Origin: Pseudomonadota bacterium
Lineage (GTDB): Bacteria > Bdellovibrionota > UBA1018
Reading direction: 5' to 3'
Assembly (NCBI GenBank): GCA_027485695.1
Contig: JAIXQO010000007.1
Location: forward strand, 62,001 to 126,000
Length of the DNA: 64,000 nucleotides
Every line of letters starts with the position of its first letter. The first letter of the stretch is position 1. A program made the translations under genes and the position numbers. The notes under the pieces were generated by a model. It worked only from the letters and a program-made list of their open reading frames with translations, was not told the DNA's origin and made no database searches. Below are positions 25,194 to 34,164 of the stretch, in pieces.

Positions 25194-25369
25194 GAATCTA
25201 TCCTCGTTGAATTCCTCTATTTAAAAGCGCTGCGCGCCATACATCAAGACCTTTCACGCCGAACCACCTAGGTTGTGCTTGGCACCCCAAGCCACCGGGG
25301 ATAAAACGGTGTCTGCATGCATTGTCGTTTGACTCATCGCCCCCTAACGAGAGATTAAAAAATTTAAAC

Positions 25370-26311
25370 ATGCCTCATTTCGTAAGTCCGCGTCACCTCA
25401 CTCCCATTCTCGTCGCGATTTGCTTTTTTTCGGCAGTAGCAGCCCATGCCATTCCTTCGAATCGCGTATTGAAAACTTCCGCGGCGCCAACGCGAGCGCA
25501 GATCGAGAGTTGGAAAACACGTTCGGCATCGCCCGGCGAACTCTGGATGCCCGCCCCGCAAAACTGGGACGCCAGTCTCAGTCTGTTACTCATGTCTCAA
25601 GGCACGACCCGCGTCCGCATCGAAGCAAACGACGATGAACTCGCTCGGCTAAGCGCTCAAAAAAATGCATTCGCGCCACTCAAGCTTGACCTGCGAATCC
25701 TCTGGGGCGCGCGACCATTCTCGGCTACCGATCTGGAAATGTTGAACAGCCTGCCTTTTGAAAATGCAACGCTCGTGTTTGAACGCCTTCCGATGCGGAT
25801 TGAACTTGCGCGAATCAACGCGCTCACCCGTTCGGTTCACGTAGAACTGAATTGGAACCGCTACCCTCGTTACATCGAGGTCAAGCAAATGCAAAACCTC
25901 GACTCCAAACACGCCATCGAAATGAATACGAGGAATTTCCCCCTCTATGTTCAGATGGACAACATCAACTTGCTGCCGGGTCAATCCAAGATCCTCCGTA
26001 TCCGCAACAGTGCCGTCACGGAACGCTCTTCGGATTTCACTCGAGGGCTTCAAGGTTTAGGTGAACTGGTCTTAGAAAACGACGGCCAACTCAGTGATGA
26101 GCAGTGGTTTCGTCTTCGCACGCTTCCGATCCGCTGGGTCTCCGTTGGAGTCGTTCCGTCCGCCGAATCGCTTCGTGCATTTTTTTCCGATGGATCGGCC
26201 CCCAGACGTTTCGTCCTCACTGAACAAAACAGCGTCACTGAAGCTCAGTGGGATCGGCTCCGCGAGTTCTGGGATCGAATCACTTGGGTAACCGAGGATT
26301 TCGTCCCATGA
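25370..26311 (+). CDS. Exported protein of unknown function
   Basis: About 313 residues with a signal peptide ending AHAIP. The mature protein has repeating strand-like LxLxx units (for example LKLDLRILWG, ATLVFERLPMRIEL, HVELNWNRYP) that suggest a parallel-strand or leucine-rich-like fold, without a recognised family. ATG at 25370 chosen; the earlier TTG at 25322 is unlikely. It is the first gene of a cluster with two ArsA-like ATPases, and its stop overlaps the next start (ATGA). Confidence 0.68.
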   Translation: MPHFVSPRHLTPILVAICFFSAVAAHAIPSNRVLKTSAAPTRAQIESWKTRSASPGELWMPAPQNWDASLSLLLMSQGTTRVRIEANDDELARLSAQKNAFAPLKLDLRILWGARPFSATDLEMLNSLPFENATLVFERLPMRIELARINALTRSVHVELNWNRYPRYIEVKQMQNLDSKHAIEMNTRNFPLYVQMDNINLLPGQSKILRIRNSAVTERSSDFTRGLQGLGELVLENDGQLSDEQWFRLRTLPIRWVSVGVVPSAESLRAFFSDGSAPRRFVLTEQNSVTEAQWDRLREFWDRITWVTEDFVP

Positions 26312-27171
26312 AAGTCGCGCGCGGAAGCGAGCTGCTCACCAGAAAACTCCTCTTCGTTCATGGCAAAGGCGGCGTTGGCAAAACGCTATTCGCCCGATCG
26401 CTTGCAGAACTACTTGCTGAAAGCGGCAAGAGAACACTACTCGTCTTGATGGACGACAGTTCAATGGCCGCGGGAGAACAAATTCGCGTAAGCGCCCACC
26501 TTGAAATCGCGAATGTGGAGCCGATCTCGTCTTTTGACGAGTACGCTCGCCTCAAAATCGGAAACGCGACTTTGGTGAAAATTTTTCTTCAGAATAAGTT
26601 CATGAACTACGCGGTTCAAGCTGCACCCGGGATCAAGGAAATCCTGTTCCTCGGCAAACTCTGGTATGAGCTTAAAAACTTCGATCATGTCGTAGTCGAT
26701 CTACCTGCATCTGGACACGCCATTACTCTTTTTCAAACCTTTAAGAACTGGAGCGAGCTATTCAAAGGAAGCCTCATTGGCGGAGATACTCAAAAAATTC
26801 GCGTAACGCTTGAATCGACCTCCGATACCGGGCATTTCATTCTGGCCCTCCCAGAAGAGATGCCGCTGATAGAAGCATTAGATCTGAGAACTTCGCTCGA
26901 AGCGCTTTTTCCAACTGGACTCGATTCGCATCTGGTGCTGAATCAAAAACTTCCCGCCCTGGGCGCCGCTTCGGGAACCACCGACGAAGGAAAACCGTTT
27001 TCAGAAACCGCGAACGAACACTTCGAAAAAAAATCCTCTCGAGAAACGGAACGCCTTCTATCGTGGAAGGACGAGCCTCGTACGACGATCCCTTATCTCT
27101 TCGGTGAAACAACCGAGGAGCTTCGAAAGTCTTTTAAAAAAACGATCGGCGCTGAATGGGGGATTGCGTGA
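26308..27171 (+). CDS. ArsA/Get3-like ATPase, divergent copy
   Basis: About 287 residues. The deviant Walker A GKGGVGKT at about 18-25 and a VVDLPASGHAITLF segment match the Get3/ArsA signature with GH. The second conserved element, normally DPxxxL after the first strand, reads MDDSSMAAG here, and there is an insert of acidic/polar residues near 230-250. It is followed immediately (GTGA overlap) by a second ArsA-like gene, and I think the two form a heterodimer, as suggested for paired ArsA-like ATPases in other bacteria. The cargo is unknown; arsenite transport is unlikely as no ars genes are near. Confidence 0.8.
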   Translation: MKVARGSELLTRKLLFVHGKGGVGKTLFARSLAELLAESGKRTLLVLMDDSSMAAGEQIRVSAHLEIANVEPISSFDEYARLKIGNATLVKIFLQNKFMNYAVQAAPGIKEILFLGKLWYELKNFDHVVVDLPASGHAITLFQTFKNWSELFKGSLIGGDTQKIRVTLESTSDTGHFILALPEEMPLIEALDLRTSLEALFPTGLDSHLVLNQKLPALGAASGTTDEGKPFSETANEHFEKKSSRETERLLSWKDEPRTTIPYLFGETTEELRKSFKKTIGAEWGIA

Positions 27172-28202
27172 GCCAAAACTTCCAAGCTGCGATCACGAAT
27201 AAAAAAATCCTCATTCAATGTGGAACAGGCGGCGTCGGCAAAACCACGCTGAGCGCTGCCCTCGCACTGAACCTAGCCGCTCAAGGCAAAAAAGTCCTTG
27301 TCATCACGATGGATCCATCCCGCCGTCTGAAAACGTCGCTTGGCCTTACCGGCGACGCCTCTCGCCCGATCAAACTCGACCTGTCAACGCTTTCGGAATC
27401 GGTTCCCGGTGAACTCTGGGCGATGATTCCGAATTCCGAGTCCAGTTACCGACACCTGGTCGAATCGCTCACGGATCGGACTGAGAGCCGCGAGAAACTC
27501 CTCAAAAATAAAATTCTACGTTCATTCGCATCCGATTATTCCGGCGCAAATGAATACCTGGCGTTAAACGAGCTTTACCGCATCCGACAGTCTAACTTGT
27601 TCGACGTCATCGTCCTTGACACTCCTCCCGCCAAGAATACGCTCACTTTTTTGCAAGGGCCGCGCTTGCTCGCGCGATTCTTCGAGGAGAAATTTATCAA
27701 ATTGCTCCTCCTGCCGACCCACTCGATTTTCTCGTTTGGCGCCAAGAAGGTTTTCGGTATTTTGGAAAATCTTACCGGCGCAGGATTCGTGCACGAACTG
27801 TTTGAGTTCGGAGCTGCGATCGCGACGATTCAAGACAGCTTTTTGAAACGCCTGCGTTCTATTCATGAACTCCTCAAGTCGAGCGAGGTCGGCTTCTGCC
27901 TCGTCACCACGCCGAATGATTCTTCGATTCATGAAATCGATTCGTTTTTGAGCGAACTCCGAGTTCAAGACTTCAAGCTCACCGCGCTCCTATTGAACCG
28001 CTCGCTGAGCCACCTGAAATTTAACGAGCATTCGGATGCGTTTGCGGACCGCTACGTCCGGCGCATCCAAGCCCGCGAAGAAGGGATGAAGTCTCGTCTT
28101 CACTCGCGGGGCCAAGGGCTCGTCTTGGATTCATTTCCAGAACTCAATCGAGACGTCACCGGACTGGAGGATCTCCGACATGTATCACGCTTTTTTGAAT
28201 AA
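27168..28202 (+). CDS. ArsA/Get3-like ATPase, second copy
   Basis: About 344 residues. Walker A GTGGVGKT, then MDPSRRLKTSLGL (the DP element missing in the first copy), and DTPPAKNTLTFL (where the first copy has GH, this one has KN). The GTG at 27168 overlaps the previous stop by 4 bp and has a G-rich site before it; the ATG at 27156 is an alternative. It overlaps the next gene by 23 bp. The complementary motif loss between the two copies is consistent with a composite active site. Confidence 0.82.
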   Translation: MSQNFQAAITNKKILIQCGTGGVGKTTLSAALALNLAAQGKKVLVITMDPSRRLKTSLGLTGDASRPIKLDLSTLSESVPGELWAMIPNSESSYRHLVESLTDRTESREKLLKNKILRSFASDYSGANEYLALNELYRIRQSNLFDVIVLDTPPAKNTLTFLQGPRLLARFFEEKFIKLLLLPTHSIFSFGAKKVFGILENLTGAGFVHELFEFGAAIATIQDSFLKRLRSIHELLKSSEVGFCLVTTPNDSSIHEIDSFLSELRVQDFKLTALLLNRSLSHLKFNEHSDAFADRYVRRIQAREEGMKSRLHSRGQGLVLDSFPELNRDVTGLEDLRHVSRFFE

Positions 28203-29211
28203 ACGCTCCAAACTCCGCCTCGCATTCTCGACACTCGCGATCACGTCGATCTCGTACGCGAACGACACGGTTACGGCATATCCGGCGCCTCAACCTACCA
28301 CGAGCGCGCTGACATCCGCCGAACCCAAAGCCACTGCCGACTCGCTTTGGAACGAAGGAATGGAAGCATTCATCAAAAGAAAATGGAAAATCGCCGAAGC
28401 TTCACTTCGTGCCCTTGCCGCCGAATATCCGAGCGACAGCCGCGTACTCGATGCAAAACTCGCCATTGGCCGCATCCTCCATGAAAAACGCGATTGGGAC
28501 GGGATGATCGCCGTGCTTCGCGAATATCTCGACGTGGCAGGAAAACGTCCAGAGGTCAAAGAAGCGCGGCTCTTGCTGGGGAACGCCTATTTGAAGACGA
28601 AGAAATGGAGCGAAGCCAACCTCCTCTCTCAGGAAATCCTGGAACATACGTCAATCGAAGATTTTTCTGACCGGGCCCGCGCGCTCTTGATTCAAGCCCA
28701 AGCCCAGATCGGTCTCAACCAAATCGTGAATGGCGAGCGGACACTCGCGCTTTTCGAAGGACTCTCAGCAGGGCGGGGCGATCTGGACGAAGAAAACGCC
28801 GAATTTTCGTTTCTCAAAGGATTTCTCAAATCCAAAGAGTGCGCGCGATTTCCGAGCGAAGCTGAACTCCCCGAGGATCAGCTCCTTCATCAATTTGCGC
28901 GTAAGTCGGTCTGCCTGATCGACGAGGCGCAATTGCTCTTCCGCGCATCGCTGATGAAGAAACAAGAAGATCTTGCGCCCGCGATCGATGGCCTGAAAAA
29001 AAACTGGGACGACTTCAAGATGATGGTCAGTGCGCCACCATTGAAAAAAGTCGCGCCGGCGAAAGCGTGGGAAACCGCAAAGAAAGAACTTACTAAAAAA
29101 ATGTCAGAAACCGTGACCGATACCGAAAAAACGCTGAAGGCGCTTTTTCAAACTACACCTGAGATCACGAATCGTATTTTCCAGACATCCGAACAGAGCC
29201 CCCAGAAATGA
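28180..29211 (+). CDS. Exported TPR-repeat protein
   Basis: 343 residues with a signal peptide-like start and TPR-like repeats at about 55-165 (SLWNEGMEAFIKRKWKIAEA, SRVLDAKLAIGRILHEKRDW, VKEARLLLGNAYLKTKKWSEA). The C-terminal part is helical and charged. Start ATG at 28180 has GGAGG nine bases upstream, within the end of the ATPase gene. Position suggests a partner of the two ArsA-like ATPases or of whatever they deliver to the envelope, which is inference. Confidence 0.72.
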   Translation: MYHAFLNKRSKLRLAFSTLAITSISYANDTVTAYPAPQPTTSALTSAEPKATADSLWNEGMEAFIKRKWKIAEASLRALAAEYPSDSRVLDAKLAIGRILHEKRDWDGMIAVLREYLDVAGKRPEVKEARLLLGNAYLKTKKWSEANLLSQEILEHTSIEDFSDRARALLIQAQAQIGLNQIVNGERTLALFEGLSAGRGDLDEENAEFSFLKGFLKSKECARFPSEAELPEDQLLHQFARKSVCLIDEAQLLFRASLMKKQEDLAPAIDGLKKNWDDFKMMVSAPPLKKVAPAKAWETAKKELTKKMSETVTDTEKTLKALFQTTPEITNRIFQTSEQSPQK

Positions 29212-29218
29212 GCCGCAA

Positions 29219-30478
29219 ATGAAACTCGACGAAGCACATTTTACGTTCAAACGTTCCTTGTCCGACAAGATCAAAAACAAATCCGACGAAATCCGCGCGT
29301 TCATTGACCGCGAATCGGGAGGGCAACCGCTACCGCTCTTCAGCTCTGTCGATATCCGCGATTCCGGGCACAAAATCGTTCCGGTGGATTCCAATCTTTT
29401 TCCTGCCGGATTCAACAATATCTGTCCCGAAGACATGCGTACTGGCCCCGAAGTCGTGAAACGCAAACTGGGCGCGATCAAAAAAGTCCTGATTATTCCG
29501 GAATTTCACACCTCGAACCTCTATTATTTAGAAAACCTTCACTACCTGAAACAGCTGCTGACGGATGCTGGTTGCGAAGTACGCTTAGGTTGGAATCCGG
29601 AAACACCACTCCCTGAGCCCCTCACCCTAAAAAGCGTGACCGACAAGTCACTTTATTTCGAAAACATCGAGTTCGAAAACGGCACCGCTCAAATCGGCGG
29701 TTTCGTGCCTGAATGGATCATCTTGAACAACGATTTCTCGGGCGGTTATCCGAAACAACTCGATTCGATTACCTCGCAGAAGATCGTGCCAAGCCACCTC
29801 ATGGGCTGGCATTTCCGCAAGAAGAGCGATCATTTTCGTCACTACAATCGGCTGGCTGGAGAGCTCGCTCGTATCCTAGATGTCGATCCTTGGGTTTTTA
29901 CGATTGAGACCGATTCCGTCGACGAAGTAGATTTCGACGAAGGAACGGGCGTCGACCGCGTGATCGAATCCACCGATCGCATCCTAAAGAACACACAAGC
30001 GGCCTATGAAGCTCACGGAATCAAGACCAAGCCGTTCGTATTCGTCAAAAACAATTCCGGTACTTATGGAATGGGCATCATGGTCGTTCACTCGATCGAC
30101 GAAATCAAAACGATGAATCGTCGCGCGAAAAACAAGATGAGCGTCGGCAAGAATAAGCGACAGATCGACAGTGTCGCCGTTCAAGAAGGCATTCCAACTG
30201 CCACCGTCATCGATCGCCTGGCTGCCGAACCCGTGATTTACCTATCGGGTTGTGAATTACTCGGCGGATTCCTCCGCACCAACACCGAACGCGGGGTCGA
30301 AGAAAACCTCAACTCCCAAGGCATGGTGTTCCGAAAACTCTGCATGAGCGACCTCCGCGACGAGGCCGCCGAAGATCTGGATGCGGACGATGAGCCGGTC
30401 CTCGAGCGGGTCTACGGCACGGTCGCACGTTTATCGGCTCTCGCCGCCGCGATGGAAATGAAAGACCGCAAGGTTTAG
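29219..30478 (+). CDS. gshA: Glutamate-cysteine ligase, Acidithiobacillus-type
   Basis: First step of glutathione synthesis (ATP-dependent gamma-glutamylcysteine formation) in the cytoplasm. The whole 419-residue protein fits the third, proteobacterial 'ferrooxidans-type' GshA family (TIGR02049 as I recall it), which is unrelated to E. coli GshA: VPVDSNLFPAGFNNI, IPEFHTSN, PSHLMGWHFRKKSDHF, KNNSGTYGMGI and VYLSGCELLGGFLR-like segments are recognisable. Starts 7 bp after the TPR gene. A gshB gene is not in the window. The next gene supplies cystathionine chemistry, so the two together would couple cysteine supply to glutathione. Confidence 0.88.
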   Translation: MKLDEAHFTFKRSLSDKIKNKSDEIRAFIDRESGGQPLPLFSSVDIRDSGHKIVPVDSNLFPAGFNNICPEDMRTGPEVVKRKLGAIKKVLIIPEFHTSNLYYLENLHYLKQLLTDAGCEVRLGWNPETPLPEPLTLKSVTDKSLYFENIEFENGTAQIGGFVPEWIILNNDFSGGYPKQLDSITSQKIVPSHLMGWHFRKKSDHFRHYNRLAGELARILDVDPWVFTIETDSVDEVDFDEGTGVDRVIESTDRILKNTQAAYEAHGIKTKPFVFVKNNSGTYGMGIMVVHSIDEIKTMNRRAKNKMSVGKNKRQIDSVAVQEGIPTATVIDRLAAEPVIYLSGCELLGGFLRTNTERGVEENLNSQGMVFRKLCMSDLRDEAAEDLDADDEPVLERVYGTVARLSALAAAMEMKDRKV

Positions 30479-30564
30479 AGAGTTCCGGCCATATTATTTG
30501 CCTTTGACCTGTTTTTCGGCCAAAACACTAGCGTAACCCGGCCAGAGAACGAAATGGAGAACCT

Positions 30565-31728
30565 ATGAAAGAAACCAACACGAAACTCGGATTTGGCACC
30601 CTGGCCATCCACGCCGGACAACCTCCCGAGCCACGCACCGGCGCCGTCATGACGCCGATCTTTCAAACGAGCACTTATGCTCAACGCTCTCCCGGTGAAC
30701 ACACGGGCTACGAATATTCACGCACGGACAATCCCACCCGCACGGCATACCAAGAATGTTTAGCGGCGCTCGAAGGTGGCAAGTACGCGCTCGCTTTTGC
30801 TTCGGGACTTGCGGCGAATGATTGCATCTTGCATTTGCTCAAACCAGGCGATCACGTGGTCTGTGGTGATGACGTTTACGGCGGAACATTTCGAATTTTT
30901 GACAAAGTTTTCAAACCGATGGGCCTCGAGTTTGACTACGTCGACTTGACCAAGCCCGAGAATCTCGATAAAGCGATCCGCCCAAATACGAAACTGCTCT
31001 GGATGGAAACGCCGACGAATCCGACGCTGAAACTCGTCGACATCGAAAAACTCGCCAAAATCGCTCGCGCTAAAAACGTGATTTCCGCCGTCGACAATAC
31101 CTTTATGAGCAGCTTCTTTCAGAAACCGCTCGCGTTTGGCGCAGACCTCGTCGTTCATTCGGTCACGAAATACATGAACGGCCATAGCGACGTCGTGGGT
31201 GGCGCGATCATCGTCAATAGCGACGATCTCTACCAACGCCTCAAATTTTATCAAAACGCGATCGGCGCAGTGCCGGCACCGATGGACTGTTTCCTGGTCA
31301 TGCGCGGACTCAAAACACTTCACCTCCGCATGGAGAGACACGATCAGAACGGACGAGCGATCGCGGCTTATCTAGAGAAACATCCAAAAGTTGAAAAAGT
31401 GATCTACCCTGGACTTACCTCGCACCCTCAACACGAGCTGGCAAAAAAACAGATGACCGGCTTCGGTGGAATGATCACGTTCTATATCAAAGGCGGACTC
31501 AAAGAATCCCGCACCTTCCTCGAGAGCCTCCAGCTCTTCACGCTGGCTGAGAGCCTGGGTGGGGTCGAGAGCCTCATTGAGCACCCGGCGATCATGACCC
31601 ATGCGAGTATTCCCGCCGAGACCCGCAAAGAGCTTGGAATCGCGGACAACATGATTCGAGTCAGCTGCGGCGTCGAAGATCTCGTTGATCTGCGAAACGA
31701 CCTCGATCAGGCGTTTGCACGCGTTTGA
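30565..31728 (+). CDS. Trans-sulfuration PLP enzyme (cystathionine gamma-synthase/lyase type)
   Basis: 387-residue Cys/Met-metabolism PLP enzyme. Visible: YEYSRTDNPTRTAYQ, SGLAANDCIL, METPTNPTLKLVDI, VVHSVTKYMNGHSDVVGG with the PLP lysine, and the C-terminal SLGGVESLIEHPA and RVSCGVED. Sequence alone does not separate cystathionine gamma-synthase (MetB) from gamma-lyase; both act on cystathionine. GGAG lies 5 bases before the ATG. Because it follows gshA, I favour a lyase role in making cysteine for glutathione, at moderate confidence. Confidence 0.88.
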   Translation: MKETNTKLGFGTLAIHAGQPPEPRTGAVMTPIFQTSTYAQRSPGEHTGYEYSRTDNPTRTAYQECLAALEGGKYALAFASGLAANDCILHLLKPGDHVVCGDDVYGGTFRIFDKVFKPMGLEFDYVDLTKPENLDKAIRPNTKLLWMETPTNPTLKLVDIEKLAKIARAKNVISAVDNTFMSSFFQKPLAFGADLVVHSVTKYMNGHSDVVGGAIIVNSDDLYQRLKFYQNAIGAVPAPMDCFLVMRGLKTLHLRMERHDQNGRAIAAYLEKHPKVEKVIYPGLTSHPQHELAKKQMTGFGGMITFYIKGGLKESRTFLESLQLFTLAESLGGVESLIEHPAIMTHASIPAETRKELGIADNMIRVSCGVEDLVDLRNDLDQAFARV

Positions 31729-32183
31729 GGTCTATTTCGTGGAATAACGGTGGGACGGCGACCTGACTTCGGTGTCGCGGGAGCAGGTTATTTTCGAGCT
31801 TGAAGTCCAAAGTGGATTAAAACCCTTTTATTTTGAGCTTGCGCCCACCCCTAGAAACCCTTATATCCGTACATAAGATGAAAAAACTAAAAAAGCTGAT
31901 CCAATCCTGGCTCGCCGCCAAGGGTCCACTCGTTCTCGCTTGAATTTTGCGTGGTTTTTTGGCGCATGGCTAAGCCTGCTTGCGCAACCCGCGTACTCGC
32001 TCGATACCACCTGCCTGGGTCGCCCATTCCTCTTTTGCACTAATCGCGCTACACGGGATGGATTCTCCATCCCCCTCTCCACAAGAACCTAAAAACCGTG
32101 AAATCCTCGAGCGAGTGGCTCGCACTCTAGGCGTCCGTGTGGCACTTCCACGCGCTTCGCTCTTACCTCACGAAACAAATTCG
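31729..32183. other. 455-bp region without a firm gene; possible small-ORF remnants
   Basis: No gene of normal length is convincing. A 21-codon ORF at 31878-31943 (MKKLKKLIQSWLAAKG...) is followed in another frame by codons from TTG at 31940 to the stop at 32092 that look like a signal peptide (FAWFFGAWLSLLAQPAYS) and a two-cysteine tail (CLGRPFLFC). A third reading from ATG at 32058 runs into the antisense of the next gene. It may be a decayed small secreted-protein gene or chance. Confidence 0.3.
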
Positions 32184-33035
32184 CTAACGCTGCGGTCGAA
32201 GGTCTTTCCACATTTTTTCGACGTCATATCCCATGCTATCCGAGATCCGTCCGACCAGTGGGGCTACCTGATCCACTAACGGCAGCGGAACCTGGGTTTT
32301 CAACAGGTCCAGTACGATGAAATAAGGTACGAGAACGTTTACCTCTGCACCAGCGCCGAAATTCGGCTGGGATATTTCGGACTCCATTCGGCTGACTATG
32401 CTTTGCAATTGGCCGGATCGAACCCGCGATAGGCTACTTTTCGATCCCAGGCGGACCGAGGTTTGGCCCATTGCGTACTCATTGCTTAAGACAAACATCA
32501 AAACCAAAACCGATAAATTCCGACCAGACGGCGCGATGGAAACCGAAATGGCGTCTTGCAACAGACTCATGACAAAAGAGTCTGGCAGATTTTCACCTAA
32601 GTACTTCATTCCCTGCGCGATTTCACGGGCATCATCCAGGCTCAGAACGGCGGGCAGCTCTTCTTTGAGTAAACCGTAGATGAGGTTCAGGTTTTTCTCG
32701 CGATCTTCTGGAAATTTTTCCAGCCAATCCAAAATCCTCACCGAGGTGAAAAACGAGTCCGATGCGTTGGGCATCGAGTGTAAGCTGAACAGAAGTTGCG
32801 ACCAGAAAAAAGGGCCGATTCGCTCCGGCTTCTTCTCGACCAAATCGAAAATTTCTCGCCAAAAGGCATCCTGATCGAAATCGTTCGCAGAAAAACGCTT
32901 TTGCAAGTACGCGACACTCGACTTTCGATCCTTCAGCACAGGCCCGCAGAAAAAAGACAGGACGCCCGCATTCGCCGCCGGAGCGGACACCGCGAGAGCA
33001 AGGGCCAGAATGGTCGTCTTAGGGAGGTTCGCCAC
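32184..33035 (-). CDS. Exported protein of unknown function
   Basis: 283 residues starting at GTG, 3 bp after the stop of the phosphatase gene. A signal peptide (LALALAVSAPAANAG) precedes a helical mature protein without a recognised family. One cysteine follows the signal peptide by several residues, so it is not a typical lipobox. Probably in an operon with the SpoIIE-like phosphatase and the barrel gene upstream. Confidence 0.7.
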   Translation of the reverse strand: MANLPKTTILALALAVSAPAANAGVLSFFCGPVLKDRKSSVAYLQKRFSANDFDQDAFWREIFDLVEKKPERIGPFFWSQLLFSLHSMPNASDSFFTSVRILDWLEKFPEDREKNLNLIYGLLKEELPAVLSLDDAREIAQGMKYLGENLPDSFVMSLLQDAISVSIAPSGRNLSVLVLMFVLSNEYAMGQTSVRLGSKSSLSRVRSGQLQSIVSRMESEISQPNFGAGAEVNVLVPYFIVLDLLKTQVPLPLVDQVAPLVGRISDSMGYDVEKMWKDLRPQR

Positions 33036-33038
33036 TAC

Positions 33039-34154
33039 TTAAGCCAATCGCAGTATCCGCGCGTCGATGTCGAGCGCTAGTGCCGAACAGTCCTCACCCG
33101 GCAACTCATCGTCTGCGAGCGAACGTTTAGCAAAAAACGCGAGTTGATTGAGCAGGTCGACGGACTCTTTGGTCCGGTAGCCATTCAATGTAGACAAGAG
33201 CCTGTCTGCGCCACCCGCTCCTCCGACGAATCCGTCACTACAGACGACCAATCGATCTTCGGGGTAGAGTACGAGTTCTTTTTCGCCATGATCCCACCAA
33301 GCGGCGCGCTCCTTAGAAAGATAAGGAGAACGCTCGCCTTCGACTTGCATGAAATCTTCGCCCTTTTTAGCGCGAAACAGGTGGATCTTTCCGTAATGCG
33401 CATAACGGAGCCGGAAATCTTTGCGATCAATCTGACCGAAGAAAAAACTGAGTGTATCCTGATCTTTCATCGAACGCAGGATCTCTTGATGGATCATCCG
33501 CACGGTTTCACGCGGAGATTTCTGTCCTTCTTTGGAGATGAAAAAAGTCATACGCATCAGCGTGGTCAAGAGTGCGCTCGAAAGTCCGTAGCTCGATGAA
33601 TCCGACATCAGAAGAGAAATCTTCGAGCCGTCCTCGTTCTCGGCCACATCGAAATAGTCTCCTCCGGAGCGCATTCCGGCCAGGTAGCGTGAGCGGACGG
33701 TGAGTCCTTTCATGGCGGGAAACTTGGTCGGCAATCGACTCTTTTGAATTTTTTCCGCGAGCATGAGGTCTTCTCGGAGCTCGACGACCGAACGAGAAAG
33801 CTGTCCGGCGAGCGTCGCCAAATCTTCTGTCTGACGAGCCGCAAGGAATCTTCGATAGAGGAACGCGAGATCAAGCGGGCGAATCGGCTCCACGAGCAAT
33901 TCATCCACGCATTCGAATCCCGGCTTCTTCATGCAAGCGTTGAAATTCTCCGTCTCGGGCATCACGAGAACGACAAAAGGTTTTTTCTCTTGGTCATGAA
34001 GATGAGCAGCGAGCTCCCCTAACTTCAATGGATCGCAGAACAGAAACGGGGCTGTTTCGCTGACTGCCGGCCCCTCCAACCAATCTTCCAACCCATCCAT
34101 CCACCGGTGGGCCAAGATCGGGTCACTCACTAGAAAATCAATCGCTATCGACAT
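33039..34154 (-). CDS. SpoIIE/RsbU-type PP2C phosphatase with degenerate receiver
   Basis: 371 residues. Residues 1-120 have receiver-like alpha/beta organisation, but the phospho-acceptor position after the third strand reads MPETENF, so it is probably not phosphorylated. A coiled-coil linker (about 118-140) leads to a PP2C/SpoIIE domain with RSGGDYFDV, SDSSSYGLSSALL (the usual DVSGHG is changed but Asp185 is kept), VVCSDGF and the terminal GEDCSALAL. Such enzymes usually dephosphorylate anti-sigma-antagonists. GAGAGGA lies 6 bases before the ATG. Metal-ligand aspartates seem present so activity is likely. Confidence 0.85.
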   Translation of the reverse strand: MSIAIDFLVSDPILAHRWMDGLEDWLEGPAVSETAPFLFCDPLKLGELAAHLHDQEKKPFVVLVMPETENFNACMKKPGFECVDELLVEPIRPLDLAFLYRRFLAARQTEDLATLAGQLSRSVVELREDLMLAEKIQKSRLPTKFPAMKGLTVRSRYLAGMRSGGDYFDVAENEDGSKISLLMSDSSSYGLSSALLTTLMRMTFFISKEGQKSPRETVRMIHQEILRSMKDQDTLSFFFGQIDRKDFRLRYAHYGKIHLFRAKKGEDFMQVEGERSPYLSKERAAWWDHGEKELVLYPEDRLVVCSDGFVGGAGGADRLLSTLNGYRTKESVDLLNQLAFFAKRSLADDELPGEDCSALALDIDARILRLA

Positions 34155-34164
34155 CGCATTCCTC

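Noticed and set aside
31980..32279. Plus-strand frame of about 99 codons
   Set aside because: No ribosome site, low-complexity content, and its last third is antisense to an exported-protein gene; kept only as part of the undefined region.
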